Positions 1 to 8,011 of a stretch of DNA of 64,000 nt are shown piece after piece. Under the pieces are notes generated by a model. The model was not told the DNA's origin and ran no database searches. It worked only from the letters and a program-made list of their open reading frames with translations. The position numbers and the translations under genes are program-made. The stretch spans positions 1 through 64,000 of the forward strand of contig UQNW01000005.1 of the NCBI GenBank assembly GCA_900542495.1. Reading direction: 5' to 3'. Source of the stretch: an uncultured Roseburia sp. GTDB taxonomy: Bacteria; Bacillota; Clostridia; Lachnospirales; Lachnospiraceae. Positions within the stretch are counted from its first letter, which is position 1. Every line of letters begins with the position of its first letter.

Positions 1-643
1 GGAAAAGAAAAAGTGAAAACACCGCAGAAATCCCCTGTGCTATAAGAGTCGCAAGTGCCGCACCGAACACTCCGAGACCAAGTCCTGCCACCATCCAAAG
101 ATCCATAAAGATATTTAAGATTGACGAAAATATCAGTAGTCCCAGCGGGATTTTTGATTCACCTATGGAAGTAAACATCGTTGATAGAATGTTGTACATA
201 AACAAAAACGGAAATCCCACAAAGTAGACTCTCAAATACAGCACTGCGTCATCTAATATATCTGCAGGGGTTTGTAATGTGCTCATCATCGAGTGGGAAA
301 AGCAAAAGCCAGAAACACCAAGGACTATGCTTAAAATTAAAAAGCTAAACAAGGACGTTGACACGATGGTCTTCATTTTTCCATACTCTCTGGCACCGAA
401 ATAGCGGCTCACGAGCACACCGGCGCCGACACCGGCCCCCAGCGCCACACAAATGAAAACATTGGTCAGCGCTGCGCAGGCTCCGACAGCTGCGAGTGCA
501 GAGGAGCCAACAAACTGACCAACAATGATGGAGTCAGCCATATTGTATATTTGCTGAAAAAAGCTGCCAAGAATCATCGGCATTGCAAAAACCGTCAGTG
601 CTTTAAGAGGCGTATCTGTAATCAAATATTCATCTTTTGACAT
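1..643 (-). CDS. MATE family multidrug/solute exporter (partial, 3' end outside window)
   Basis: The minus-strand frame opens at the ATG at 643 and runs off the window edge without a stop, giving about 214 N-terminal residues. It is preceded by a GGAGG site 8 bases upstream. The protein starts MSKDEYLITDTPLKALTVFA and continues with the MATE pattern of a first helix ending QQIYNMADSIIVGQFVG, followed by several hydrophobic helices and a GxGxGVLVSRYFG segment. MATE proteins are inner-membrane Na+/H+ antiporters for drugs or metabolites. The family call is safe; the substrate is unknown. A second, unrelated MATE gene lies at 30344-31705. Confidence 0.85.
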   Translation of the reverse strand, partial: MSKDEYLITDTPLKALTVFAMPMILGSFFQQIYNMADSIIVGQFVGSSALAAVGACAALTNVFICVALGAGVGAGVLVSRYFGAREYGKMKTIVSTSLFSFLILSIVLGVSGFCFSHSMMSTLQTPADILDDAVLYLRVYFVGFPFLFMYNILSTMFTSIGESKIPLGLLIFSSILNIFMDLWMVAGLGLGVFGAALATLIAQGISAVFSLFLF

Positions 644-734
644 TATCATATCCTCCACATCCTTTATAATTTCACTTATTCTTTCCTACACCAGAATTTA
701 TTCCATGTATTCAAAATGCAAGTTTTAAATTACG

Positions 735-941
735 TTGCGAAACAATTATATGGAGAAAAAAGGCATAATTGAAGAGTATACAACTATAATAAACCCTCAA
801 AAGATCAGTGGTGCTGTTTCATCAAGTGATGAAATGGAACACTTCCTGCACACAGTCATTGATACACTTCCCGGCGTTATCAGCTGCAGCTGCAATACGA
901 TTTTATCACGTATTAAAGATATTAAAGGATTACGGCTATAG
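735..941 (+). pseudogene. Lrp/AsnC-type regulator remnant
   Basis: This short frame (TTG start, in-frame stop just upstream) joins two pieces that look like Lrp/AsnC regulators. One is the end of the HTH with its linker (MEKKGIIEEYTTIINPQKIS). The other is the last beta-strand segment of the ligand-binding domain (LPGVISCSCNTILSRIKDIK). The middle of a normal ~150-residue protein is missing, and so is the first part of the HTH. No convincing ribosome site is present. I read it as the remains of a regulator after an internal deletion. The resemblance is by eye over short segments. Confidence 0.5.
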
Positions 942-1106
942 GAGTCTGCATTTCCATACAACAACTATTAAGCCACTTATAGACAGCCTGTGGGGTTTCA
1001 ATCCATGACTTTCTGAACATCTTTTACCGATTTTGTTACAGGTGATTACTTAAAACAAAAAGCTTCGAAGTTTGAACCTAATCTCTACATATTGCCTAAG
1101 CAGTTT

Positions 1107-1850
1107 TTATTCGTTCACTTCATACAAATAACTATGCCCCTGTTTTCCAACCCGGACTACGATTTCAAGATCTGTCAAAATCAAAAGAACAGTCTGCGCA
1201 AGCCGCAGCTGGATTTTGGCGTGCTTTGCAAAATCTTTTGTAGTGAATGTCTCCGGCAGATCATAAGGCACAAACTGCATATAATCTTCTCTCCGGTCGA
1301 TGCAGACTTCTTCCGCAAACTTTACCGGAATACGGTCGTAACGCTCGCTCCCTTTTTTCTTATCCCTGCTCCAACCGTTTAGCAGACGATACTCCTCCAT
1401 GTCAATCAATGCGACTTTTAAGTGCAAATTGGGATTCGACAGATAAGAACGAATTTTGTAAAGTTCGATAAACGCCATGTAGGCATTTCCTGTCTTTGGC
1501 GATTTACGTTTTGGGGAAGTCTCTCCTGTTTCTTCATCGATCCATGACAGCCACTTAATATGTGGAATAGGGTAAACGATCGTCACCGGATAAACCGGCA
1601 GGAAAGCATCCAGTTTTCTTCGCATTTTATTAAATGCGCGTGTCTGTATCTCAATGATCTCCTGACCGGTATAAATATCTGCCACAAAGTTTTCGATTGG
1701 AATCTCATGCATATCCGTATCCGGCGCATAATAATTCTTCAGAACCGCATGAATCGTTTTTTCTGATAATGTGCCGATTCCCTGCCGCTCCCGCTGAATC
1801 CCGACAATCTTATCTCTTGTATTTTCAAATAAACTCTCGTTTATACACAC
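1107..1850 (-). CDS. Conserved hypothetical protein, possibly nuclease-like with C-terminal winged helix
   Basis: A 247-residue soluble protein that I do not recognise with certainty. Residues ~55-75 (FVADIYTGQEIIEIQTRAF) contain a D-x(n)-E-x-Q pattern followed by a strand-helix, which recalls the PD-(D/E)XK nuclease core. The middle is rich in basic and aromatic residues, including SPKRKSPKTG. The last ~50 residues (FTTKDFAKHAKIQLRLAQ and after) look like a winged-helix fold. No signal peptide or membrane segment is visible. It follows lysA on the same strand with a 63-base gap but has no obvious link to lysine synthesis. The nuclease reading is inference only. Confidence 0.55.
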   Translation of the reverse strand: MCINESLFENTRDKIVGIQRERQGIGTLSEKTIHAVLKNYYAPDTDMHEIPIENFVADIYTGQEIIEIQTRAFNKMRRKLDAFLPVYPVTIVYPIPHIKWLSWIDEETGETSPKRKSPKTGNAYMAFIELYKIRSYLSNPNLHLKVALIDMEEYRLLNGWSRDKKKGSERYDRIPVKFAEEVCIDRREDYMQFVPYDLPETFTTKDFAKHAKIQLRLAQTVLLILTDLEIVVRVGKQGHSYLYEVNE

Positions 1851-1913
1851 TTTGTTTCATCCTTTTAAATATTTGTGCATCAGTCGCATCCTCGCGGAGC
1901 GTTTTTTACATTT

Positions 1914-3194
1914 TTATTTTTCCGGATGTTTCATATTTTTCAAAATGTCAAAGCAGTCAAACGTTGCAAAATAATCGTCCGGTGTCTCTGCACGGCGGAT
2001 CAGCTGTGTGGAGCCGTCCTCCTTTAACAGCACCTCTGCAGAACGGAGTCTTCCATTATAATTGTAGCCCATGGAAAATCCATGTGCGCCTGTATCATGG
2101 ATCACAAGCAGGTCACCCATATCAATCTTTGGAAGCATACGGTCAATGGCAAATTTGTCACAGTTTTCACAAAGGGAACCTGTAACATCATATTTGTGAT
2201 CGCATGGTTCATTTTCTTTTCCCATGACTGTGATATGATGATATGCACCATAAATTGCCGGGCGCATAAGATTTGCAGCGCAGGCATCCACACCAATGTA
2301 CTCTTTGTAAGTGTGTTTCTCATGGATTGCTTTGGTCACAAGGCATCCATAAGGTCCTAACATGAAACGTCCCATCTCTGAATAAATGGAAATATCGCCA
2401 AGTCCTGCCGGAACTAAGATCTCCTCAAACGCTTCTCTTACTCCTTCACCGATCACACGGATATCGTTTGGTGTCTGATCCGGACGGTAAGGGATTCCAA
2501 CACCACCGGAAAGATTGATAAACTTAATGTCACAGCCGGTCTTATCACGAAGTTCTACAACAAGTTCGAATAACTGACGCGCAAGTTTTGGATAATACTC
2601 ATTCGTAACGGTATTACTTGCAAGAAATGCATGAATACCAAAGTATTTTGCGCCTTTTTCTTTTAAAATCTTGAATCCTTCAATAATCTGCTCATGGGTG
2701 AAACCGTACTTTGCATCTCCCGGGTTGTCCATGATTCCATTGCTCATTTTAAATACTCCGCCCGGATTGTAACGGCAGCTAATGGTTTCCGGAATATGTC
2801 CGATTGTCTGCTCTAAGAAATCAATGTGGGTGAAGTCATCTAAGTTGATGATCGCGCCCAATTCATCTGCAAAAGCAAATTCTTCTGCCGGTGTATCGTT
2901 TGAAGAAAACATGATATATTTTCCGTCAAAACCCTGTGAATCAGCTAACATCAGCTCTGTTAAGGATGAGCAGTCACATCCGCAATCATACTCTTTTAAG
3001 ATATTTAAAATAAATGGGTTTGGGGTTGCCTTTACCGCAAAATATTCGCGAAATCCCGGATTCCATGCAAATGCTTCCTTCACTGCCTTTGCATTTTCAC
3101 GGATTCCTTTTTCATCATATAAATGAAATGGAGTTGGATATGTTTTTACGATCTCATCTAACTGTTCCTTGGTTACAAATGGTTTCTTTTCCAT
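1914..3194 (-). CDS. lysA: Diaminopimelate decarboxylase
   Basis: PLP-dependent decarboxylation of meso-diaminopimelate to lysine, the last step of lysine synthesis. The protein has a fold-III alanine-racemase-like barrel with the Schiff-base lysine in YFAVKATPNP, a glycine-rich phosphate-binding segment (INLSGGVGIPYRP), and the C-terminal domain with CENCDKFAIDR and a DTGAHGFSMGYNYNGRLR segment typical of DAP decarboxylase. Length (426 residues) is normal. I chose ATG 3194, about 8 bases after an AAGGCGG site; an in-frame GTG at 3200 is possible. The marR gene upstream is 78 bases away in the same direction, so the two may be co-transcribed. A related carboxynorspermidine or arginine decarboxylase is less likely. 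Confidence 0.88.
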   Translation of the reverse strand: MEKKPFVTKEQLDEIVKTYPTPFHLYDEKGIRENAKAVKEAFAWNPGFREYFAVKATPNPFILNILKEYDCGCDCSSLTELMLADSQGFDGKYIMFSSNDTPAEEFAFADELGAIINLDDFTHIDFLEQTIGHIPETISCRYNPGGVFKMSNGIMDNPGDAKYGFTHEQIIEGFKILKEKGAKYFGIHAFLASNTVTNEYYPKLARQLFELVVELRDKTGCDIKFINLSGGVGIPYRPDQTPNDIRVIGEGVREAFEEILVPAGLGDISIYSEMGRFMLGPYGCLVTKAIHEKHTYKEYIGVDACAANLMRPAIYGAYHHITVMGKENEPCDHKYDVTGSLCENCDKFAIDRMLPKIDMGDLLVIHDTGAHGFSMGYNYNGRLRSAEVLLKEDGSTQLIRRAETPDDYFATFDCFDILKNMKHPEK

Positions 3195-3278
3195 AATCAC
3201 TGCCGCCTTTCGTGCTGTTGTAATTCGTCTTTTTTGTATATTATTTGATACACATATATACTGCCTGCTTAATCTATC

Positions 3279-3758
3279 TTATGCCCGCTCTTCCGGCTGC
3301 TTGGCAATATGCTGCTCGATCTGTTCATCCAGATAAACATTAAATTCCTGCATGAATTTTAAAATAGTATCTGTTTCTTCCTTGGAATATCGGGATAAAA
3401 ACTGCATGTCACGCTTCTCCCACTGCTTATGGCGCTTTTCATGTTCCTTGAATAAGACCATTCCACGCTCTGTCAGTTTAAAATACACTTCTTTTTTGTT
3501 CGTCTCTAACGTATACTTTTCGATCAGACCTTTTGCAAGAAGTTTTTTTGTCATTTTGCTGATCGCACCTCGTGTCATCTGCATCTGTTCTGCGATTTTT
3601 GTGACATTCGGCAATTCCAGACGACCGATATTATCGATACAATGGGTTTCTGAATAGCCATACTCGTCCAAGCACTGGCTTTCTGTCAACTTTGAAAGCA
3701 TATCCTGGTGCTCTAACATAAGAGCAATTTCCTGTAACAAACGTTGTTGTTCTTTCAT
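3279..3758 (-). CDS. MarR family transcriptional regulator
   Basis: A 159-residue protein with the MarR winged-helix core. Residues ~48-78 (LPNVTKIAEQMQMTRGAISK) carry the helix-turn-helix, followed by KKLLAKGLIEKY and a beta wing with TNKKEVYFKLTERG. Long helices on both sides make the dimer interface. It lies upstream of lysA in the same direction and has its own strong promoter (3802-3830), overlapped by a CATTGA/TCAATG inverted repeat that could be an autoregulatory operator. The ligand is unknown. Regulation of lysA by this protein is inferred from position only. Confidence 0.85.
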   Translation of the reverse strand: MKEQQRLLQEIALMLEHQDMLSKLTESQCLDEYGYSETHCIDNIGRLELPNVTKIAEQMQMTRGAISKMTKKLLAKGLIEKYTLETNKKEVYFKLTERGMVLFKEHEKRHKQWEKRDMQFLSRYSKEETDTILKFMQEFNVYLDEQIEQHIAKQPEERA

Positions 3759-3801
3759 AATTCTACCTCATTTTGTTTCCACGTCAACATTTATCATACC
3801 C

Positions 3802-3830
3802 AATATATCGCATTGATAATTTTATGTCAA
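3802..3830 (-). promoter_or_regulatory. Sigma-A type promoter for marR-lysA
   Basis: Read on the minus strand, TTGACA (3825-3830) and TATATT (3802-3807) are separated by exactly 17 bases, about 45 bases upstream of the marR start. The inverted halves CATTGA and TCAATG flank the -35 and spacer, in a position where a MarR protein could block polymerase. Confidence 0.65.
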
Positions 3831-3901
3831 TGTTTCCAAGGCAAATTTTTTCTCATGAGTTTGCTTTGAAAAAGTTTCTCAGTTATAGATCAGATGAAAC
3901 A

Positions 3902-4780
3902 TTATTGACATTTCCGGAAAAACTCGCACTCTTCATCATTACAGATTCCAGCCTCTTTCAACCGGATATTACAATGGAATACATGTCCAAGTTCCGTCTT
4001 TGCGTCACCATAAAACCGGTAAAGAAACGGTACTTTATGTTTTGTGAGTGTGCCAGCCATCACCGTTGCCTGATCGATCAGAAAATCTCCGGTGGCAGTC
4101 ATAAGAAATACCGGTGGATAATTTTCGTCTAAATGCAGCATTGGATTGATGAGATCAATCTCTTTTTTCGTTCCTTTCTCCGGCAGATAGTCTGCCATCA
4201 GTCCTTTTTTCTGCTCCCCTTTTTCCATCTCCTGATTATACGTTCCACAATTCAGTGCAATTGCTTTTGGCTTGAAATGGTCCGAAACTTTAAACGCAAA
4301 GTTTTCCGCATATTCCGGATTCGTGCAGATTGCAGCATAAAGCGCAAGCGTGTTGCCTCCTGCGGAATCTCCTACCATATAAATGTGCTCCGTGTCAAAC
4401 TGATACTCCTTTTTGTGATCTAATATCCACGAAATGACTTTATTGGTATCTTCTAACGGTGCAGGAAATTTATATTCCGGCGCAAGGCGGTACGAAAAGT
4501 TCACTACCGCAAATCCTCGCTCTGCCAGATTCATACAATAAAACTGATATGTTTCTTTTGTTCCATAAACCCAGCCACCGCCGTGTACGCTGACGATCAC
4601 CGGAAGCTTCTTTCCCGTTTCTTTCTTCGGGCGGTATACGTCCAACAAATTCCACTTTTCATTTTCACCATACACGATATCATCAAAACGTTCGATATCC
4701 TCTGGCGTTTTCAGCCCTTTATCTCTTTTATCATCACTTGCTTTAAATGTTCTGCGAACCACTTCACTTATCAATGACAT
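3902..4780 (-). CDS. Alpha/beta hydrolase, carboxylesterase (HSL-like)
   Basis: A 292-residue alpha/beta hydrolase. The oxyanion-hole motif HGGGW (VSVHGGGWVYG), the nucleophile elbow GDSAGG and the late GDFLID / GHVFH segments give the Ser-Asp-His triad of the hormone-sensitive-lipase/acetylesterase group. No signal peptide, so cytoplasmic. The frame stays open upstream, but I start at ATG 4780 (MSLISEVVRR), which has an AGAGGAAAAGC ribosome site; the upstream part would overlap the neighbouring pseudogene. The natural ester is unknown; deacetylation of imported sugars is one possibility in this glycan-rich region. Confidence 0.82.
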   Translation of the reverse strand: MSLISEVVRRTFKASDDKRDKGLKTPEDIERFDDIVYGENEKWNLLDVYRPKKETGKKLPVIVSVHGGGWVYGTKETYQFYCMNLAERGFAVVNFSYRLAPEYKFPAPLEDTNKVISWILDHKKEYQFDTEHIYMVGDSAGGNTLALYAAICTNPEYAENFAFKVSDHFKPKAIALNCGTYNQEMEKGEQKKGLMADYLPEKGTKKEIDLINPMLHLDENYPPVFLMTATGDFLIDQATVMAGTLTKHKVPFLYRFYGDAKTELGHVFHCNIRLKEAGICNDEECEFFRKCQ

Positions 4781-4844
4781 TTGCTTTTCCTCTTTTCCAA
4801 AACTTTTATCGTTTCTGTAGAAAATCATCACAACGATTAGCCAA

Positions 4845-6361
4845 TTAATACTTTTTTCCTTCGAATGCAAAACCGTAACTGTGAATATGTTCCCTTGTAA
4901 TCCCCTTCCTCTCCAAAGCTGCCGCATAATGTTTTTCGTCAATCTGTGTAAGTGCAGCCTGCACTGTCTCTTCCAGATTCTTTTCTTTTTTGGATTGAAA
5001 AACTTTGAATTCTATGATACATGCATCTTTCACCTCTTTTTTTCTGGGTTCCAGCATAATATCATATCTTCCAAATCCACTCTCCTGATTCGATGTCAGA
5101 TAATATTGATTCTGCAATTCAACAAGCAGCCCCAGTACAAATCCATGAAAAAACGCTCCGGCTGTTTTCCTGATGGACGATTTTCTGTGTCAAAAGAACT
5201 GAATATCTGTTCTGCGACACGATTCATATATTCATTCATCGCATCAAGATCATTTAACAACAGTGCTTTCACAAAATGATTATAATCCGATTTTATTTCT
5301 GCAAACCATCCTTTTACCATAGTTTCAAACATCTTCTTAACTTCGTGGTTTGTGATCGTAAGTTCGTATTTCGGGTTTTCATCTGTGGTATCATCTATCT
5401 CATCATAACCAATATAATTCTGCACTTTCAAATAACCGCTTGCGAGTAAAAGACTCCAGATTGCATCCTCATTCTGTGACAACAGATTGTACACAATCTG
5501 TTCATCAATTTCACATATAATACTCTCTCCACGCAGCAGTTTTTCAAACGTATACTTGATATCTCCACTGCTCTCACGAATCAGTTTACCTGCAAGACTG
5601 TTGGAACTGGTATTCACCCAGTAAGTATTAAATTTTCGGTTATTGAGGAAATTTAATATGGACCACGGATTGTAAATATCCCTGTGTTCTCCGAATGTAA
5701 ATCCATCATACCAATATTTCACCCGCTCTTTTTCTTCAGCCATACCATATTGCACCAACATACGAAAAACTTCATCTTCCGTAAACCCAAACGCTGTTGC
5801 ATATTTATCGGATGTTGTTGTAACCACTTCCAGATTATTCAGATCAGAAAAAACCGACTCTTTGCTTACCTGGGTAATTCCCATCATGATAGCACGTTCC
5901 AGATATGGGTTCGTCTTAAAATCGGCATTAAACAGGCTTCTTGTAAATGCTGCCAGTTCATCCCAATATCCATCAACATACGCCTCCTGCATCGGTGTAT
6001 CATATTCGTCTAACAAAATAATGACTTTTTTTCCATAATAAATATTTAAAAACTTTGACAATTCATGTATTGCATAGGTTGCAACACTGTCATCCATATC
6101 ATATCTTACCTGCTCAAAAAAGGCTCTGTCCCGTTCTCCCAACACATCTTCTTTCAGAATAAACTCATACCTTGCATATAGGTCTGTAATGATATTACAG
6201 ATTTTCTGTCTTGCCATCTCATATGACTTCTCTTTTATATTGGCAAATGACAGACTGATCACTGGATACGTTCCCTGTAATTTTCGAAAATCTTCTTTTT
6301 TCCAGATTACAAGATTTTCAAACAGATCGCTTCTCCCTGCATAATCCGTACAAATAGTATA
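4845..6361 (-). pseudogene. AAA-ATPase-like / PD-(D/E)XK protein, 5'-truncated and frameshifted
   Basis: This is a member of the large Firmicute/Bacteroidetes family with an AAA-ATPase-like domain and a C-terminal PD-(D/E)XK domain. The Walker-B-like segment VIILLDEYDTPMQEA and the GITQVSKESVFSDLNNLEV and TYWVNTSSN segments are clear. The reading frame continues upstream of the first possible start (RSDLFENLVIWKKEDFRKL) but meets a stop at 6362-6364, so the N-terminal P-loop region is missing. Near the 3' end, a run of six A (plus strand 5148-5153) shifts the frame. One extra base there would restore ERFFHGFVLGLL and join the tail ending CIIEFKVF (4845-5117). It therefore looks dead twice over. 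Confidence 0.8.
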
Positions 6362-6383
6362 CTAATTAATTAGTATACTATTT
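6352..6383. promoter_or_regulatory. 32-bp perfect palindrome (operator-like)
   Basis: The sequence reads identically on both strands over 32 bases. It contains two copies of the smaller palindrome AGTATACT arranged around a TAATTAATTA centre. It lies at the break point where the AAA-ATPase pseudogene loses its 5' end, with no intact gene immediately next to it to control. The length and A/T-rich dyad resemble MarR- or TetR-type operators. Confidence 0.5.
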
Positions 6384-6431
6384 TATCATATCCAACTCCA
6401 GCTGCTCTGTAAAGATATTCCCCTCTTTTCC

Positions 6432-6482
6432 AAAAAACTCCCCGGAAAAACAGTCTTACATTATCTGCTTTTCCGGGGAATT
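6432..6482 (-). terminator. Rho-independent terminator of the yidJ-like operon
   Basis: Minus-strand hairpin: CCCCGGAAAAGCAG pairs with CTGTTTTTCCGGGG across an 11-base loop and is followed by GTTTTTT. It lies directly after the sulfatase stop at 6493. Confidence 0.8.
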
Positions 6483-6492
6483 TTATTCTTCA

Positions 6493-7998
6493 CTAGTTCT
6501 TCTCATCTTTCGTGACTTTCTTTCTCACTGCTTTCACCATCGGCAGCCCGGTATCATAGTCAAGCTGTCTCGGTTCATACTCCTCGTTTTCCCTCTGTCT
6601 AGTATAACCGTCATTCTGCCAAGTTGGCTTCTTATCCTTTCTCCACGGTCTTGCACTCCACTGATAGCCACGATAAAGATCCCTTGTCGCATTCATATGT
6701 TCTAACAGTGCATCATGCATGGCATCACGCTCCTTCACACAGACAGAATCTTCAATCAGGTTATGGACTTCATATGGATCCTTTTCCATGTCATAAAACT
6801 CATCTGTATCCAGAAGATTTAAAACAAGCTTGTATCGCTCACTGATTGCTGCACGCATAATCTGCAATCCACCAAAGCCATCATGGTCAATCTCATACCT
6901 TGTAAATTCCGTGTATACAATATCATTGACTTTCTCTGTCGTGTCATAAATCTGTTTTAACATGCTCTTTCCTTCTAAGAGCTTTGGAATCGGAAGCCCC
7001 ATATAATCTAAAATAGTCGGCACAAGGTCAATGTGGGAAGCCGGTGCATCCACTACCTTTCCTTTCTCCCCTCCTCTTATAAGGAGTGGAATATTAGCCA
7101 CCTCTTTGTACGCAGTTGCATTCTTCATCTGCAGTCTGTGTGCTCCGAGCATATCCCCATGATCTGAGGTAAAAATCACCAGTGCATCCGGCATCAACCT
7201 GTTGATTTTATCAATCACTTTTCCAATTTCATGATCTACGAATGTATTACATCCTAAGAACAGAGCCAGTGCCTTTGACGGATGATTAATCTCCTCTGCT
7301 GTTCTATGAATATCTGCCCCTGCCCAAAGCTGCTGCATCAATGGCTTTTTACTCAGATCATCTTCAAAATTTGGCTGATTATCAAAGATAAATCCCTCAT
7401 ACATCGTATTGTATGGTGCAGGACACAAACTCGGTCCATGCGGCTCATCGTAGGACACAGTCAGGAAGAAATCCTCATCCTGATACCGTTCTAAGAAATC
7501 AAGTGCTCTTTCCGTACAGCGGTACGCATAAGTGAACTCTTCTGTCATATTTTCCCTGAATGCGGTCTCTGACTTTCTTGAGGCAACCTTCTCCTCATCC
7601 GTCAGCTCATTCAGATAACATTTCATATCATACCAGTATTCCGGATCCCAGCCTTCCGGACATTTTCCGAAGCCAAAATAATCACCACCATCGAGATGCC
7701 ATTTTCCAATATAACCGCAGTGATATCCATTGTCTGTCAGACGCTGTCCGACGGTCTTCACATTTGCCCCAAGTGGCACACAGTTTGTCACCATTCCGTT
7801 TGAATGTGGAAAGGTTCCGGTAAAAATTGCACTCCGCGCCGGACCGCACACTGGCTGACAGGAATAGGCATTGTTGTAACGGATTCCCTCTGATGCAAAT
7901 TTATCGAGATTCGGCGTAACCATTTTGGGGTTGCCGTAGCAGCCTAACATGTCTTTTCTAGTGGTGTCCGTCATGATTAAAATCACCTGTTTTTTCAT
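6493..7998 (-). CDS. yidJ: Cys-type sulfatase, YidJ-like
   Basis: A 501-residue S1-family sulfatase. Residues 51-55 are CGPAR, the C-x-P-x-R signature in which Cys is converted to formylglycine by the radical-SAM maturase (a candidate is at 28350). N-terminal metal ligands are in IMTDTTRKD, further metal-site residues in FTSDHGDMLGAH, and GKWHLDGGDYFG and YDEPHGP are conserved active-site segments. Overall it closely follows E. coli YidJ, including the C-terminal YQWSARPWRKD and DYDTGLP motifs. No signal peptide, so it acts in the cytoplasm. It sits 13 bases after the symporter gene, an arrangement equal to yidK-yidJ. Hydrolysis of a sulfate ester on an imported small substrate is likely; the exact sugar is unknown. 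Confidence 0.9.
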   Translation of the reverse strand: MKKQVILIMTDTTRKDMLGCYGNPKMVTPNLDKFASEGIRYNNAYSCQPVCGPARSAIFTGTFPHSNGMVTNCVPLGANVKTVGQRLTDNGYHCGYIGKWHLDGGDYFGFGKCPEGWDPEYWYDMKCYLNELTDEEKVASRKSETAFRENMTEEFTYAYRCTERALDFLERYQDEDFFLTVSYDEPHGPSLCPAPYNTMYEGFIFDNQPNFEDDLSKKPLMQQLWAGADIHRTAEEINHPSKALALFLGCNTFVDHEIGKVIDKINRLMPDALVIFTSDHGDMLGAHRLQMKNATAYKEVANIPLLIRGGEKGKVVDAPASHIDLVPTILDYMGLPIPKLLEGKSMLKQIYDTTEKVNDIVYTEFTRYEIDHDGFGGLQIMRAAISERYKLVLNLLDTDEFYDMEKDPYEVHNLIEDSVCVKERDAMHDALLEHMNATRDLYRGYQWSARPWRKDKKPTWQNDGYTRQRENEEYEPRQLDYDTGLPMVKAVRKKVTKDEKN

Positions 7999-8011
7999 AA
8001 AACATCCATCC

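Noticed and set aside
735..1008. Intact small gene(s) in 735-1008
   Set aside because: The two overlapping frames have no ribosome sites; one is an Lrp remnant and the other an out-of-frame shadow.
3902..4942. Longer esterase start at 4942
   Set aside because: The N-terminal extension overlaps the neighbouring pseudogene, is unlike esterases and lacks a ribosome site; ATG 4780 has a good one.
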